NCBI GenBank assembly: GCA_013348725.1
Contig: CP054689.1
Location: 484,501 to 548,500, forward strand
Reading direction: 5' to 3'
From: Ectothiorhodospiraceae bacterium 2226
Lineage (GTDB): Bacteria > Pseudomonadota > Gammaproteobacteria > GCA-013348725
Length of the DNA stretch: 64,000 nucleotides
Of this stretch, positions 18,707 to 34,076 are shown in pieces. The notes below the pieces were generated by a model, which saw nothing but the letters and a program-made list of their open reading frames with translations, was not told the origin of the DNA and made no database searches. Made by a program: the position numbers and the translations under genes. How positions within the stretch are numbered: the first letter of the stretch is position 1; the number at the start of each line of letters is the position of its first letter.

Positions 18707-19654
18707 TCAGGGCTCCGGGCGCCCTTCGCCTTCCCCTTCACCCTCTTTCTTGACGGGCATCAGATCCGCCTTGCTGACACCCAGCGCCAGCGCGACGGGG
18801 CTCGCGACGTAGATCGACGAGTAGGTACCCACCACCACGCCGATGATCAGCGCGATGGCGAAGTTGCGCATCAGTTCACCGCCGATCAGCAGCAGGGTCA
18901 GCAGCACCAGCAAGGTGGTGACGCCGGTGACCAAGGTGCGCGACAGGGTTTGGTTGATCGACACGTTCATCACGTGTGCCGGCGTGCCCTTGCGCAGACG
19001 CCGAAAGTTCTCGCGGATGCGGTCGAACACCACGATGGTGTCGTTGAGCGAATAGCCGATCACCGCCAGGATGGCCGCCAGTACCGTGAGGTCGAAGCTG
19101 AGTTGGAACAGGGCGAAGATACCGAAGGTGATGATCACGTCGTGTATCAACGCCGCCACCGAGCCCAGCGCGAAGCGGTACTCGAAGCGCAGCGCCACAT
19201 AGATCATCACCAGAATCAGCGCGTAGAGCATGGCTAGCGCACCGTCTTCGGTGAGCTCGTCGCCCACCTGCGGCCCCACGAACTCCTGGCGGCGCCGATC
19301 GACCTCACCCTCCACCGAGGCATCGAGGACCGCGAACACCTGCTCGGCCAGGGTGGCGGCCTGCACACCCTCGCGCGGCGCGAGCCGCACCAGCACGTCC
19401 CGCGCGGTACCAAAGTGCTGTACCACCGCATCATCGAAGCCCGCCTCGGCCAGCACCGCGCGCACTTCGGACAACTCCACCGCATGCGGATAGCCCGCTT
19501 CAACCAGCGTGCCGCCGGTGAAATCCAGCCCCAGGTTCAGACCGCGCGTGGCCAGCGCCACTATCGACACCACGATCAGCACTATCGAGATGAACAGGGC
19601 CAGCTTGCGCTTGCCCATGAAGTCGAACTCGGGGTTCTTCTTGATCAGCCACAT
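18707..19654 (-). CDS. secF: Protein translocase subunit SecF
   Basis: Inner-membrane partner of SecD that uses the proton-motive force to help pull exported proteins through SecYEG. The 315 residues have six predicted spans, beginning LALFISIVLIVVSIVAL, a periplasmic P4-like loop, and the conserved GLNLGLDFTGGTLVE and YSLNDTIVVFDRIREN segments. The C-terminus is basic/acidic (KEGEGEGEGRPEP). It lies 11 bp after secD. Confidence 0.97.
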   Translation of the reverse strand: MWLIKKNPEFDFMGKRKLALFISIVLIVVSIVALATRGLNLGLDFTGGTLVEAGYPHAVELSEVRAVLAEAGFDDAVVQHFGTARDVLVRLAPREGVQAATLAEQVFAVLDASVEGEVDRRRQEFVGPQVGDELTEDGALAMLYALILVMIYVALRFEYRFALGSVAALIHDVIITFGIFALFQLSFDLTVLAAILAVIGYSLNDTIVVFDRIRENFRRLRKGTPAHVMNVSINQTLSRTLVTGVTTLLVLLTLLLIGGELMRNFAIALIIGVVVGTYSSIYVASPVALALGVSKADLMPVKKEGEGEGEGRPEP

Positions 19655-19665
19655 GACGCGAACCC

Positions 19666-21525
19666 TCAGATCGACAGCCGGCGCATACGGCGCCCGCCGA
19701 CGAAGTAGTTGACCACCGCGCGGGTGCAGACGATGGCGGTGAACATGGAGGTCGCGATACCGATCGTTAGCGTGATCGCGAAGCCTTTAATCGGGCCGGT
19801 GCCGAACATGAACAGCACGATGGCCGCCAGAATCGTGGTGATGTTGGCGTCGGCGATACTCGAGAATGCCTTGTCGTAGCCCGCCACGATGCTCGCGTGC
19901 GGACTGCTTCCGTTACGCAGCTCCTCGCGTATTCGCTCGAAGATCAGCACGTTGGCGTCCACCGCCATACCCACGGTTAGCACGATGCCGGCGATACCCG
20001 GCAGGGTGAGTGTGGCCTGCAGCATCGACAGCACCGCCACGATGATGACCAGGTTCAGCCCCAGCGCGAGGTTGGCCACCAGCCCGAAACCGCGGTACCA
20101 CAGCGCCATGAACGCCAGCACCAACACGAAGCCGATCACCACCGAGCGGAAGCCCTGCTCGATGTTGTCCGCGCCCAGGCTCGGGCCGACGGTGCGCTCC
20201 TCGACGATCTGGATGGGCGCGGCGAGCGCGCCGGCACGCAGCAAGAGCGCGAGGTCGCGCGCCTGCTCGGGGCTGCCGACGCCGGTGATCTGGAAGCGGC
20301 GGCTGAAGTGGCCCTGAATCGTGGCCACACTGATCACCTCTTCCACGCGACGGGTGCGCTGCTGCGCCTCGCCGCCGACCATGACGGTTTCGACCCGGTT
20401 TTCGATGAACACCACCGCCATGGGGCGGCCGATGTTGTCGCGCGTGGTCTGGCTCATGGCGCGCGCGCCCTGCCCGTCCAGGCTGACGAACACCGCGGGG
20501 CGCCCGCCCTCCTGATCGAAGCCGGACGAGGCGTCGGTGATCTGATCGCCGGTGACGATCACCTGCCGGCTCAGCAGCACCGGCGAGCCGTCGCGCTCGC
20601 GATACAGCCGCGCGTCGAACGGCACCCGGCCCGTCTGCGCCGCCTCCTGCCACTGGTCGTGCGTGCCGACCGCGAGGCGGAACTCGAGCGTCGCCGTGGT
20701 GCCCAGGATCTCCTTGGCGCGCGCCGTGTCCTGCACCCCCGGCAGCTGAACCACGATACGGCTCTCGCCCTGCTGCTGGATGATCGGCTCGGCCACGCCG
20801 AGTTCGTTCACGCGGTTGCGCAGGGTGGTGATGTTCTGCTGCACCGCGAAGCGCTGGATCTCGCGCTGCTCGTCTTCGGACAGACGGGCATAAAGAAAGA
20901 AGTTCTCGCCCCGCTCGGCGGTGGTGAACTCGAGCGCACGGAACTCGCCGCCCAGGTGGCGCTGCGCGCGTTCGCGCTCGGCGGCATCACGGAAGCCGAT
21001 CTCCACCGCGCCGCCCTCGCGCGCCACGCTCAGGTAGCGGATGCGCTGGTCGCGCAGCATGGACCGGAAGGTGTTGACGTAACGTTCCAGCGCCTGGTGG
21101 ACCGCCGCCTCCATATCCACTTCCAGCAGGAAGTGCACGCCCCCGCGCAGGTCGAGCCCCAGGTACATGGGCGCGGCACGCAGCGCGCTCAGCCAGTCCG
21201 GCGTGTTGGGCGCCAGATTGAGGGCCACCGTGTACTCCGGGCCCAGCGCGGCACGCACGATGTCGTTGGCGCGCAGCTGATCTTCGGTCTCCTCGAAGCG
21301 CACCAGGATGCCGCGCTCGACCTCGTCCACCGCGCGCGGGGTCAGGTTGGCCTGCTGCAACGAGTCCATGATGCGCTCGCGCGCGGCGGCGTCGAGCGTC
21401 GCGGTACGCGGCGGTGAGACCTGCAGAGAGGGGTCCTCGCCGAACAGGTTGGGCAGCGCATACACCACGCCCACCACGACGATGGCGAGGATGAGGAGAT
21501 ACTTCCAGAGCGGAGTACGGTTCAT
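19666..21525 (-). CDS. secD: Protein translocase subunit SecD
   Basis: Large subunit of the SecDF proton-driven export motor, 619 residues. The N-terminal span (LWKYLLILAIVVVGVVYALP) precedes the long periplasmic P1 head (GLDLRGGVHFLLEVDME, VNELGVAEPIIQQQGESRIVVQLPG), followed by a five-span bundle with SLGADNIEQGFRSVVIGF and VGMAVDANVLIFERIREEL, which holds the conserved Asp. It sits between yajC and secF in the standard order. Confidence 0.97.
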   Translation of the reverse strand: MNRTPLWKYLLILAIVVVGVVYALPNLFGEDPSLQVSPPRTATLDAAARERIMDSLQQANLTPRAVDEVERGILVRFEETEDQLRANDIVRAALGPEYTVALNLAPNTPDWLSALRAAPMYLGLDLRGGVHFLLEVDMEAAVHQALERYVNTFRSMLRDQRIRYLSVAREGGAVEIGFRDAAERERAQRHLGGEFRALEFTTAERGENFFLYARLSEDEQREIQRFAVQQNITTLRNRVNELGVAEPIIQQQGESRIVVQLPGVQDTARAKEILGTTATLEFRLAVGTHDQWQEAAQTGRVPFDARLYRERDGSPVLLSRQVIVTGDQITDASSGFDQEGGRPAVFVSLDGQGARAMSQTTRDNIGRPMAVVFIENRVETVMVGGEAQQRTRRVEEVISVATIQGHFSRRFQITGVGSPEQARDLALLLRAGALAAPIQIVEERTVGPSLGADNIEQGFRSVVIGFVLVLAFMALWYRGFGLVANLALGLNLVIIVAVLSMLQATLTLPGIAGIVLTVGMAVDANVLIFERIREELRNGSSPHASIVAGYDKAFSSIADANITTILAAIVLFMFGTGPIKGFAITLTIGIATSMFTAIVCTRAVVNYFVGGRRMRRLSI

Positions 21526-21587
21526 AGTCTACCTGCGCGGCGCGACCGCCTCGGCCGCGCGCGTACTGTTACCGGCTAAGAGGGGCC

Positions 21588-21932
21588 TCAAAGGGTCTTC
21601 ATGGTCCCCTTGGGCAGCACCGAGGAGATCATCTGGCGCTGGACCTTGACCTGGATGTTGTCCGCCACCTCGACGACCATGAAGTTCTCGCCGAGTTCGA
21701 TGATGCGCCCCACCAGCCCGCCGTTGGTCACGATCTCATCGCCCTTGGCCAGCTCGGTCACCATCTTGCGGTGGTCCTTGGCACGCTTGAGCTGCGGGCG
21801 GATCAGCAGGAAGTAGAACACCACGAACAGGATGATCAGCGGCAGGAAGGTCGCCAGCATGCCCGGTTGATCGGCGGCCGGCGCGGCCTGCGCCCAAGCA
21901 TCAGAGATGAAAAAGCTCATAAAGTTTCCCAA
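21588..21932 (-). CDS. yajC: Sec translocon accessory protein YajC
   Basis: Small single-span protein that binds SecDF; 114 residues. The hydrophobic span (MLATFLPLIILFVVFYFLLI, about 25-45) is followed by RPQLKRAKDHRKMV and the conserved beta-rich domain GDEIVTNGGLVGRIIELGENFMVVE. It is the first gene of yajC-secD-secF and follows tgt by 21 bp. Confidence 0.95.
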   Translation of the reverse strand: MGNFMSFFISDAWAQAAPAADQPGMLATFLPLIILFVVFYFLLIRPQLKRAKDHRKMVTELAKGDEIVTNGGLVGRIIELGENFMVVEVADNIQVKVQRQMISSVLPKGTMKTL

Positions 21933-21953
21933 GGTTGGCGGTAAAAAGCGGCA

Positions 21954-24096
<2,143 letters not shown>

Positions 24097-24175
24097 GGGC
24101 CGCGCGATGGTAACAGATCGGCTCGCCGGCTGCTTGGCCGGGCGCCGCCGGACGCGTATACTTCCGCGTTCCCTC

Positions 24176-24263
24176 GCCGGGGTGGCGGAACTGGTAGACG
24201 CGCCTGACTCAAAATCAGGTGGTGGTGACACCGTGGGAGTTCGAGTCTCCCCCTCGGCACCAT
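24176..24263 (+). tRNA. tRNA-Leu (anticodon CAA)
   Basis: 88 nt including an encoded CCA. The acceptor stem GCCGGGG/CCTCGGC has one G-T wobble. The anticodon arm is CCTGA-CTCAAAA-TCAGG with CAA at positions 34-36, reading UUG. A long class II variable arm is followed by the T arm GGGAG-TTCGAGT-CTCCC. A repeat array begins 11 bp after the 3' end, and queA diverges upstream. Confidence 0.96.
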
Positions 24264-24273
24264 TTTATATACG

Positions 24274-24836
24274 GAAGAATCCATCCATGGATTCTTCCTA
24301 GTCGCCCCTTGAAAAGCGTGGTTTTCAAGGGGCTCCCATTATCGGCTGGCGCCGATAATGGCGGCACCTCCCTGTGCCGCGGGGGCGCGGCGGAATCCAT
24401 CCATGGATTCTTCCTAGTCGCCCCTTGAAAAGCGTGGTTTTCAAGGGGCTCCCATTATCGGCTGGCGCCGATAATGGCGGCACCTCCCTGTGCCGCGGGG
24501 GCGCGGCGGAATCCATCCATGGATTCTTCCTAGTCGCCCCTTGAAAAGCGTGGTTTTCAAGGGGCTCCCATTATCGGCTGGCGCCGATAATGGCGGCACC
24601 TCCCTGTGCCGCGAAGGCGCGTCGGGATCCATCCATGGATTCTTCCTGGTCGGCCCCTGAAAAGCGTGGTTTTCAGGGACCTCCCATTTTCGGCGCTTAC
24701 CGAAAATGGCGGCACCTCCCTGTGCCGCGGAGGCGCGTCGGGATCCATCCATGGATTCTTCCTGGTCGGCCCCTGAAAAGCGTGGTTTTCAGGCGCCTCC
24801 ATTTTCGGCGCTGCCGTAGCGGGGCAGTTCCCTGTG
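24274..24836 (-). repeat. Composite four-hairpin repeat, locus B (five 116-bp tandem units)
   Basis: Unit anchors at 24278, 24394, 24510, 24626 and 24742 are exactly 116 bp apart. Read on the minus strand, each unit runs HP1 (GCGGCACAGGGAGGTGCCGC), HP2 (CCATTATCGG/CCGATAATGG), HP3 (12-bp arms GCCCCTTGAAAA/TTTTCAAGGGGC, loop CCACGC) and HP4 (GAATCC/GGATTC around ATGGAT). Units 1 and 2 are identical; unit 3 differs at three positions. Units 4-5 have other stems: HP2 arms CCATTTTCGG/CCGAAAATGG in unit 4, and HP3 changes CCCCTTG to GCCCCTG with paired changes opposite. The outer end near 24800-24836 is decayed. Confidence 0.93.
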
Positions 24837-25105
24837 TTCGCGCCGTCCGACCAGCGGACCCGGACCCTGTTTGGGAACCGATCCTGAGCCCATTGAGCGG
24901 CAATGTCCCGCACCACCTTGGACTGAGCGGCGGGATGGGCGCACAATAGCGATCTTGGCCCGCTTCGGCGATCCGCGGTGCTGGCACCAGTCCCAAATCC
25001 AGTAGGCCCGCCTTCTGCTGCTGATGCGGCACGCGTTATCCTTCGCCAATCCGCCGACACCCGACCCGGCACCCGCTCGGGTCCAATAAGGACGAAAACA
25101 CACCT
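24837..25105. other. Non-coding leader region of glgP
   Basis: About 270 bp between the repeat array and glgP with no gene that I can support. It ends with AAGGAC about 13 nt before the glgP ATG, rather distant for a ribosome binding site. No convincing -35/-10 pair was found. Confidence 0.4.
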
Positions 25106-27664
<2,559 letters not shown>

Positions 27665-27683
27665 GCGCCGCACGGTAACGACG

Positions 27684-27708
27684 GAGGCCGCCCCTGGGCG
27701 GCCTCTTT
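27684..27708 (+). terminator. Intrinsic terminator of glgP
   Basis: GAGGCCGCCC-CT-GGGCGGCCTC followed by TTTC, starting about 20 bp after the glgP stop. Confidence 0.8.
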
Positions 27709-27727
27709 CGTTCATAGCGCACGCAAC

Positions 27728-27752
27728 AAAAAGCCGCCCGAAGGCGGCTTTT
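27728..27752. terminator. Bidirectional terminator between glgP and rhlE
   Basis: AAAAAGCCGCC-CGAA-GGCGGCTTTT: a GC stem with a tetraloop flanked by A and T tracts, able to end transcription from both sides. It lies 48 bp beyond the rhlE stop on the minus strand. Confidence 0.85.
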
Positions 27753-27799
27753 CATTTCACTGCTCTGACCAATCCACGATGGATCTATTCAGGCCTTTC

Positions 27800-29056
27800 T
27801 TAGCTGAAACGCGGCGTGCGTGCAGCGAAGGGTTTCCCTCCGCCGGCACCTCGCTTGCCCTTGTAACCGCCGGGACGGCCACCTGGACGCGCACCGCCGG
27901 GACGGCCCGTCGGCACCGGACGCCGCGGCTCCAGGCCAGGCACGACGGCGTAATCCAGCCGCTTACCCGTGAGCCGCTCGACCTGGCCCAGTCGCCGCCG
28001 ATCCTCGGGACCGATCAGCGAGATCGCGGTGCCGCTTGCGCCCGCGCGACCAGTGCGGCCGATGCGGTGAATGTAATCCTCGGCCACCATCGGCAGATCG
28101 AAGTTGATCACGTGGGTGATGCCGCTGATATCCAGACCGCGCGCGGCCACATCCGTCGCCACCAGCAGGCGCACCTGGCCGCGGCGCATGTTGTCCACCG
28201 TGCGGCGACGGTCACGCTGCGACATGTCGCCGTGCAAGGGCGCGCTGGCATGACCGTTCTGGCTTAGAGCCGCCGAGAGGTCTTCGGCGCCACGCTTGGT
28301 ACCGGTGAAGATCACCGCCTGGGAGAGGTCCGCGTCCTCGATCAGGTGCTTGAGCAACGCCCGCTTGTGCGACACATCGTCCGCCCGGTAAGCGCGCTGA
28401 TCGATGTTGGTGTGCGGCGTCGCGGAGGCCGCCAGTGCGACCTGCGCGGGATCCTTCAGCAGCATACGCGCGACCGACAGCACCCGCCCTTCCAGCGTGG
28501 CCGAGAACAATACGGTCTGGCGCGTGGCCGGCGTGGCGGCGGCAATGTCCTTCACCGCGTCCACGAAGCCCATGTCCAGCATACGGTCGGCTTCGTCCAG
28601 CACCAGCATTTCCAGGCGCGAGAAGTCGACACGCCCGCGCGCCATGTGATCCATCAAACGGCCGGGAGTCGCGACCAGCACGTCCAGCGGCTGCGACAGC
28701 GCACGCTGCTGCGGCGGGTAAGCCATGCCGCCCACGACGGTGGCGAGTTTGACGCGCGAGAAGCGACCCAACTGGCGGAAGTTCTGCTCCACCTGCATGG
28801 CCAGTTCACGCGTCGGGGCGAGCACCAGCACGCGCGGTCCATGGCCGGGGGCGCGAGTTTGCAGGCGCTCCAGAGCCGGCAGCGCGAACGCCGCGGTCTT
28901 GCCGGTGCCCGTCTGGGCCGAGGCCATCAGATCACGGCCCGCGAGCAACACAGGAATCGCCTCCCGCTGAATCGCGGTCGGCACGGTAAATCCACAGCTA
29001 TCGAGCGCGCGCAACAGCGGCTCACTAAGATTCAGGTCATTGAAAGACAAAAGCAT
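27800..29056 (-). CDS. rhlE: DEAD-box ATP-dependent RNA helicase, RhlE-like
   Basis: RNA helicase for RNA remodelling. The 418 residues start at ATG 29056 (MLLSFNDLNLSEPLLRAL), preceded by GAGGGG. Motifs: Q motif with TPTAIQREAIP, ASAQTGTGKT (I), PTRELA (Ia), DEAD as VLDEADRML (II), SATL (III), VATDVAARGLDISG (V) and HRIGRTGRAG (VI). The tail is Gly/Arg/Lys-rich (RPGGARPGGRPGGYKGKRG), typical for RNA binding. A leader of up to 285 nt with strong hairpins precedes it. It is inserted between two groups of glycogen genes. Confidence 0.93.
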   Translation of the reverse strand: MLLSFNDLNLSEPLLRALDSCGFTVPTAIQREAIPVLLAGRDLMASAQTGTGKTAAFALPALERLQTRAPGHGPRVLVLAPTRELAMQVEQNFRQLGRFSRVKLATVVGGMAYPPQQRALSQPLDVLVATPGRLMDHMARGRVDFSRLEMLVLDEADRMLDMGFVDAVKDIAAATPATRQTVLFSATLEGRVLSVARMLLKDPAQVALAASATPHTNIDQRAYRADDVSHKRALLKHLIEDADLSQAVIFTGTKRGAEDLSAALSQNGHASAPLHGDMSQRDRRRTVDNMRRGQVRLLVATDVAARGLDISGITHVINFDLPMVAEDYIHRIGRTGRAGASGTAISLIGPEDRRRLGQVERLTGKRLDYAVVPGLEPRRPVPTGRPGGARPGGRPGGYKGKRGAGGGKPFAARTPRFS

Positions 29057-29341
29057 ACCCCTCGCCCGCCATGCCACTGGACGAGCGCAAACGAATGATT
29101 GACAGTAGGCGAACTACGGTGGCTGTAGCGACCGCCCGGTCTCGTGGCGCCTGGGGCGCCCGGTCTTCTAAGACCGCGACACCTGTCGACGCATACGTCG
29201 CTAACCGCGAAGCCGGAGGTGGGAAAGGAACCGGAGGAGGGTCAGGAACGCTGGGGGCGGAGTATAACCGCCGCGCGGCCAAAAAGCGAGCAGCAGCCGC
29301 AGGTCGGGGCGCGCGTTCCGCAATGCCCCTTCAACACCCAG
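29057..29341 (-). promoter_or_regulatory. Structured leader/promoter region of rhlE
   Basis: This 285-bp gap has no gene. On the minus strand TTATACT near 29268 could be a -10 element, giving a leader of roughly 200 nt. The region holds two strong hairpins: GGCGCC-TGG-GGCGCC near 29149-29163 and CGGTCTT-CTA-AAGACCG-type pairing near 29160-29176. Long leaders are common for cold-responsive helicases, but that role here is inferred. Confidence 0.35.
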
Positions 29342-30826
29342 CTAGTCCCGCGGCGGCAACCGGCCGTAGAGTCCCGCCAGGTGCAACAGGTGGCCGGCCT
29401 TGTCCTCGACCCCGTCCTCCCAGCGGAAGCGCCAGCGCCAGTTCCCCTCGGAGGTGCCCGGAGTGTTCATGCGCTGCTCGCTGCCGAGTTCCAGCACGTC
29501 CTGCAGCGGCACCACCGCGAGGCGTGCCACCGACGCCGTGACCGCGCGGATCAGGGGCCAGGGCATGGGCTCCTCCGGGCGCCCGAGGTATTCATGGATA
29601 GCGGCCTGCTCGTCCTCCCCGAGTTCGGCATACCAGCCCATGGTGGTGTCATTGTCATGCGTGCCGGTGTAGGCCACACAGTTGGGGCGGTAGTTGTGCG
29701 GCAGGTAGGGATTCTCCGGGCCGCCGTCGAAGGCGAACTGCAGGATGGTCATCCCCGGCAGCTGAAACTGATCCCGCAGCGCGCGCACCTCGTCGGTAAT
29801 GAGGCCGAGGTCCTCGGCCACCAGCGGCAGCGGATCAAAGTGCTTGTGCAACTCCTCGAACAAGGCCTCGCCCGGCGCCTTGACCCAGTGGCCGTCGACC
29901 GCGGTCTCCGCCTCGCCCGGGATGTCCCAGTAGGCCTCGAAGCCGCGGAAGTGGTCGATACGTACCAGATCGAACTGGCGCAACTGGGTGCGCAGGCGCT
30001 CGCGCCACCAGGCAAAACCATCTTGCTCCATGCGATCCCAGCGGTAGTGCGGGTTGCCCCAGCGCTGCCCGGTTTTGGAGAAGTAATCGGGCGGCACCCC
30101 CGCCACGCGCGCCGCATTACCCTCGTCGTCCAGCGCGAAGTACTCGCGCTGCGCCCACACGTCGGCGCTGTCGTGCGCGACGAAGATCGGCACGTCGCCG
30201 AACACCAGGATGCCGTTGTCGTTCGCATAGCGTTTGACGGCGTCCCATTGGGTGAAAAACACCCATTGTTCGAAGCGGGCCTGCTCCACATCGCGGGCCA
30301 GCCGCGCGCGCGCCTCGGCCAGCGCCTGCGGCTCACGGTCGCGCAGCGGCACCGGCCATTGCATCCACCCCTTGGCCTGTTGCTCGAGGCGCACCGCCTG
30401 ATACAGCGCGTAATCGTCCAGCCAACTCGCCTCCTCGGCACAGAAGCGCTCCATGGCGTGATGCTGCGCCTCGGTGCCGTGGGTGCGAAACGCGCGGTAG
30501 GCCTCGCGCAGCAGGCGTTCATGGTGCGCTTGATCGCCGCCGTGGGCGGCCTCGGCCGGCAGCCAACCCGCGGCCACCAGTTCCTCGATGCTGATCAAGC
30601 GCGGGTTGCCCGCGTGCACGGACAGGCACTGGTAGGGTGAGCGGTTGTCGTGCGTGGGCCCGAGCGGCAGGATCTGCCACACGCCCTGCCCGGCGCGTAC
30701 CAGAAAGTCCACGAAGCGCCGCGCATGCGGGCCCAGGTGGCCGTACTCCCAGGCACCCGGCAGCGAGGTCGGATGCAGCAGAATGCCCGCCATGCGGCGG
30801 GGCAGTACCTCATTGCGCACCACCAT
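29342..30826 (-). CDS. malQ: 4-alpha-glucanotransferase (GH77)
   Basis: Amylomaltase that rearranges alpha-1,4-glucans during maltodextrin/glycogen turnover. It is 494 residues, the typical bacterial type: GILLHPTSLPGAWEYGHLG, SPYQCLSVHAGNPRLIS, nucleophile region VRIDHFRGFEAYWDIP, acid/base LVAEDLGLIT, and YTGTHDNDTTMGWY. The ATG at 30826 shares one base with the stop of the upstream GH57 gene (TGATG), so the two are translationally coupled. Confidence 0.96.
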   Translation of the reverse strand: MVVRNEVLPRRMAGILLHPTSLPGAWEYGHLGPHARRFVDFLVRAGQGVWQILPLGPTHDNRSPYQCLSVHAGNPRLISIEELVAAGWLPAEAAHGGDQAHHERLLREAYRAFRTHGTEAQHHAMERFCAEEASWLDDYALYQAVRLEQQAKGWMQWPVPLRDREPQALAEARARLARDVEQARFEQWVFFTQWDAVKRYANDNGILVFGDVPIFVAHDSADVWAQREYFALDDEGNAARVAGVPPDYFSKTGQRWGNPHYRWDRMEQDGFAWWRERLRTQLRQFDLVRIDHFRGFEAYWDIPGEAETAVDGHWVKAPGEALFEELHKHFDPLPLVAEDLGLITDEVRALRDQFQLPGMTILQFAFDGGPENPYLPHNYRPNCVAYTGTHDNDTTMGWYAELGEDEQAAIHEYLGRPEEPMPWPLIRAVTASVARLAVVPLQDVLELGSEQRMNTPGTSEGNWRWRFRWEDGVEDKAGHLLHLAGLYGRLPPRD

Positions 30827-32506
30827 CAGTGGCTCCGCCGCATGGCGCCGCCATGTTCGGGCGCCCCGCCGCCGTGCGAGAGCACGTGCGTGAGGTCCTC
30901 CGGCGGTTCGTCACCGATCAATTGATAAAGGTTGGCGAGGTGCAGGCGGAACAGGCGCTCGAAATCGCTCACCGACTCCGCGGCGTTGTAGTCACCGAAC
31001 CACCAAAACCAATCGGAGCCCTCGCACACGGCGAGCTGACGCTCGGCCGCTGCCAGGCGCTCACCGCTGAGGCGGCCCTGGGCAACCGCCTGGTCGAAGG
31101 CCTGCTTGGCCGCGCCGAGCAGATCCCAGCCGCGATTCTTGTCGCTCTCGCCGATCCAGGTCGAGAAGGTGCCGTACACCCAGCTGCCGCTGACCAGCCG
31201 GGGCAGCGTGGCCGCCTCGGGCGCGCGCGCCAATAGCTCTGCGTAGGTGGTGAGTTCGAGTTGCGGGTGCTCGGCCAGGCGCCGGTACAGCCCGCGCAGG
31301 AAGTGGTAACCGTTTTGCGGATAATGCTCCCAGGCGTTCTCGCCGTCCATGATGATGGACACCACCGGCGCGGCCTCTGCGCTGCATGCGTTCGCCACCT
31401 CTTCCAGGTGGTGTACGAGGTTGTTCACGGCATCGTCTCCATGCCAGTCCGAATAGGTGAAGCCGATCAGATCGGACAGGCCATCGTCCCTGAAAAAACA
31501 GTGCAGGCCCTCTACGTCCTGGACGCGGTAGGCGCGGTGCGGACACTCGCCGGCGCCGCGCTCCGCCGCCGCCTGCGAGTTGCCAAGCACGGTGCCGCCG
31601 CTTGCCGCCCAGCGAAAGCCGTACTCGGCCAACAGCTTCAGTGTAGCCACGCTGACCGCCCCTTCCGAGGGCCAGCAGCCGGCCGGTCGGTGCCCGAACG
31701 CGCGCTCGAACACCTGGAGACCGCGCTCGATGTGCCAGCGCGTACGTGCCTCCCCGCCGGGATACTGGGGGAGCAGCGGCCGCGCGAATCCCGGCATGGC
31801 GTCCTCGGCGCTGCCGAGATCGAGCAACAGCGGGACAATGGGATGGGCATAGGGCGAGGTGGCGAGTTCGACCTGGCCGCGCTCGGCCAGCCGCCGGTAG
31901 CGCGGCAGCAGGTCCTCCAGCAGATCCTTGATCAGCCCCATCAGCAGCCGGCGGTCGTGCAGCGTGTAGGCACGGGCCTTCTTGATCAGCTGCTGGGCGC
32001 GCGGCTCGGCCATGCGCACGGTCTCGCCCAGCCAGACCAAGTGGTACCACACCACCAGGTCGGCGAAGTACTCATCGGCGAGATAATCCACGCTGTGCGG
32101 GTGATCGAGCGCGAAGCGGCCCAGTTCGGCCAGCTCCGCCAAGGGCGTAAACGGCTGGATCATGCGCGCCTCATTGGCGCGCAGGCAGGTGCGGATCAGT
32201 CCTAGGCGCGCCTCGCGCCCCGTGGGCAGCGCCGCGGCGTCCAGTGCCGCCAGCAAGGGATCGCGCACCGCGCCTTCGCCCGCCAGGTGGGCGCGCACCT
32301 GCGCGGCGTAGTCCTCGATCTGCTCAATCAGGATGGGGGCGAAGTTCACCACCGCGCGCGCCTCGGGCTGTTGCTCCAGCAGCGCGGCCATGTCGACGTA
32401 GTCCTTGATGGCGTGCAGGTAGGTCCACGGCTGGAGATACTCCCCGCTGACCAGGTCTTTGTACTGCGGCTGGTGCATGTGCCAACACAACACCACCGGC
32501 AAGCGT

Positions 32507-32517
<11 letters not shown>
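30826..32517 (-). CDS. Glycoside hydrolase family 57 protein
   Basis: A 563-residue GH57 protein acting on alpha-glucan; the family includes amylases, 4-alpha-glucanotransferases and branching enzymes. The start is ATG 32517 (MPAKRLPVVLCWHMHQPQYKDL). Visible motifs: HMHQP (motif 1), SPYAHPIVPLLLDLG (motif 2), GCWPSEGAVSVATLKLL with the likely nucleophile Glu (motif 3), GFTYSDWHGDDAVNNL with a candidate acid Asp (motif 4), and VSIIMDGENAWEHYPQNG (motif 5). It overlaps glgC by 11 bp and malQ by 1 bp. No glgA or glgB is in the window, so it could supply branching, but specificity is not decidable here. Confidence 0.9.
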
Positions 32518-33775
<1,258 letters not shown>

Positions 33776-34076
33776 TATCTCCCTTCCTGTCTCAGTAGTG
33801 CGCACTGCGCGTGCGGCACGGTCCGTTGTCGTTGTTCCCGGTGCACGACCGGCTGCCGCGGCGGCGGCACACGCACGCCCCGCGGCCGCTCGGCGGCACG
33901 CGGGGACGGGGGCGGGATCTCGGCCCGGCGCGGGATGCCGGACCAGGATATTGCAAGCCTAAGGTTTAGACCATGCCCCGGCGGCTTGTCATCGACCCGC
34001 GTGCCGGATGCGCCCGCCCGACCCCGGGTTATAATGCCGCCTTTGCCCGACCCACCAACCGCCCGCAGGACTGTAC
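33776..34076. promoter_or_regulatory. Divergent glgC/valS intergenic region
   Basis: This 300-bp non-coding stretch between divergent genes has a perfect -10 hexamer TATAAT at 34030-34035 pointing to valS, but no good -35 at 17 bp. No T-box features or repeat hairpins are visible. The glgC promoter could not be pinpointed. Confidence 0.45.

Noticed and set aside
24274-24299. Terminator of tRNA-Leu
   Set aside because: The first hairpin after the tRNA has no T-tract and belongs to the repeat unit; it may still slow transcription but cannot be called a terminator.
24325-24752. Open frames repeating MDSAAPPRHREVPP
   Set aside because: They are translations of the 116-bp tandem units; 116 is not divisible by 3, so frames shift between units.
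24274-24836. CRISPR array
   Set aside because: Units are contiguous with no unique spacers, are palindromic throughout, and no cas genes are nearby.
33776-34076. T-box or other riboswitch upstream of valS
   Set aside because: No T-box consensus was visible, and such leaders are rare in gammaproteobacteria.
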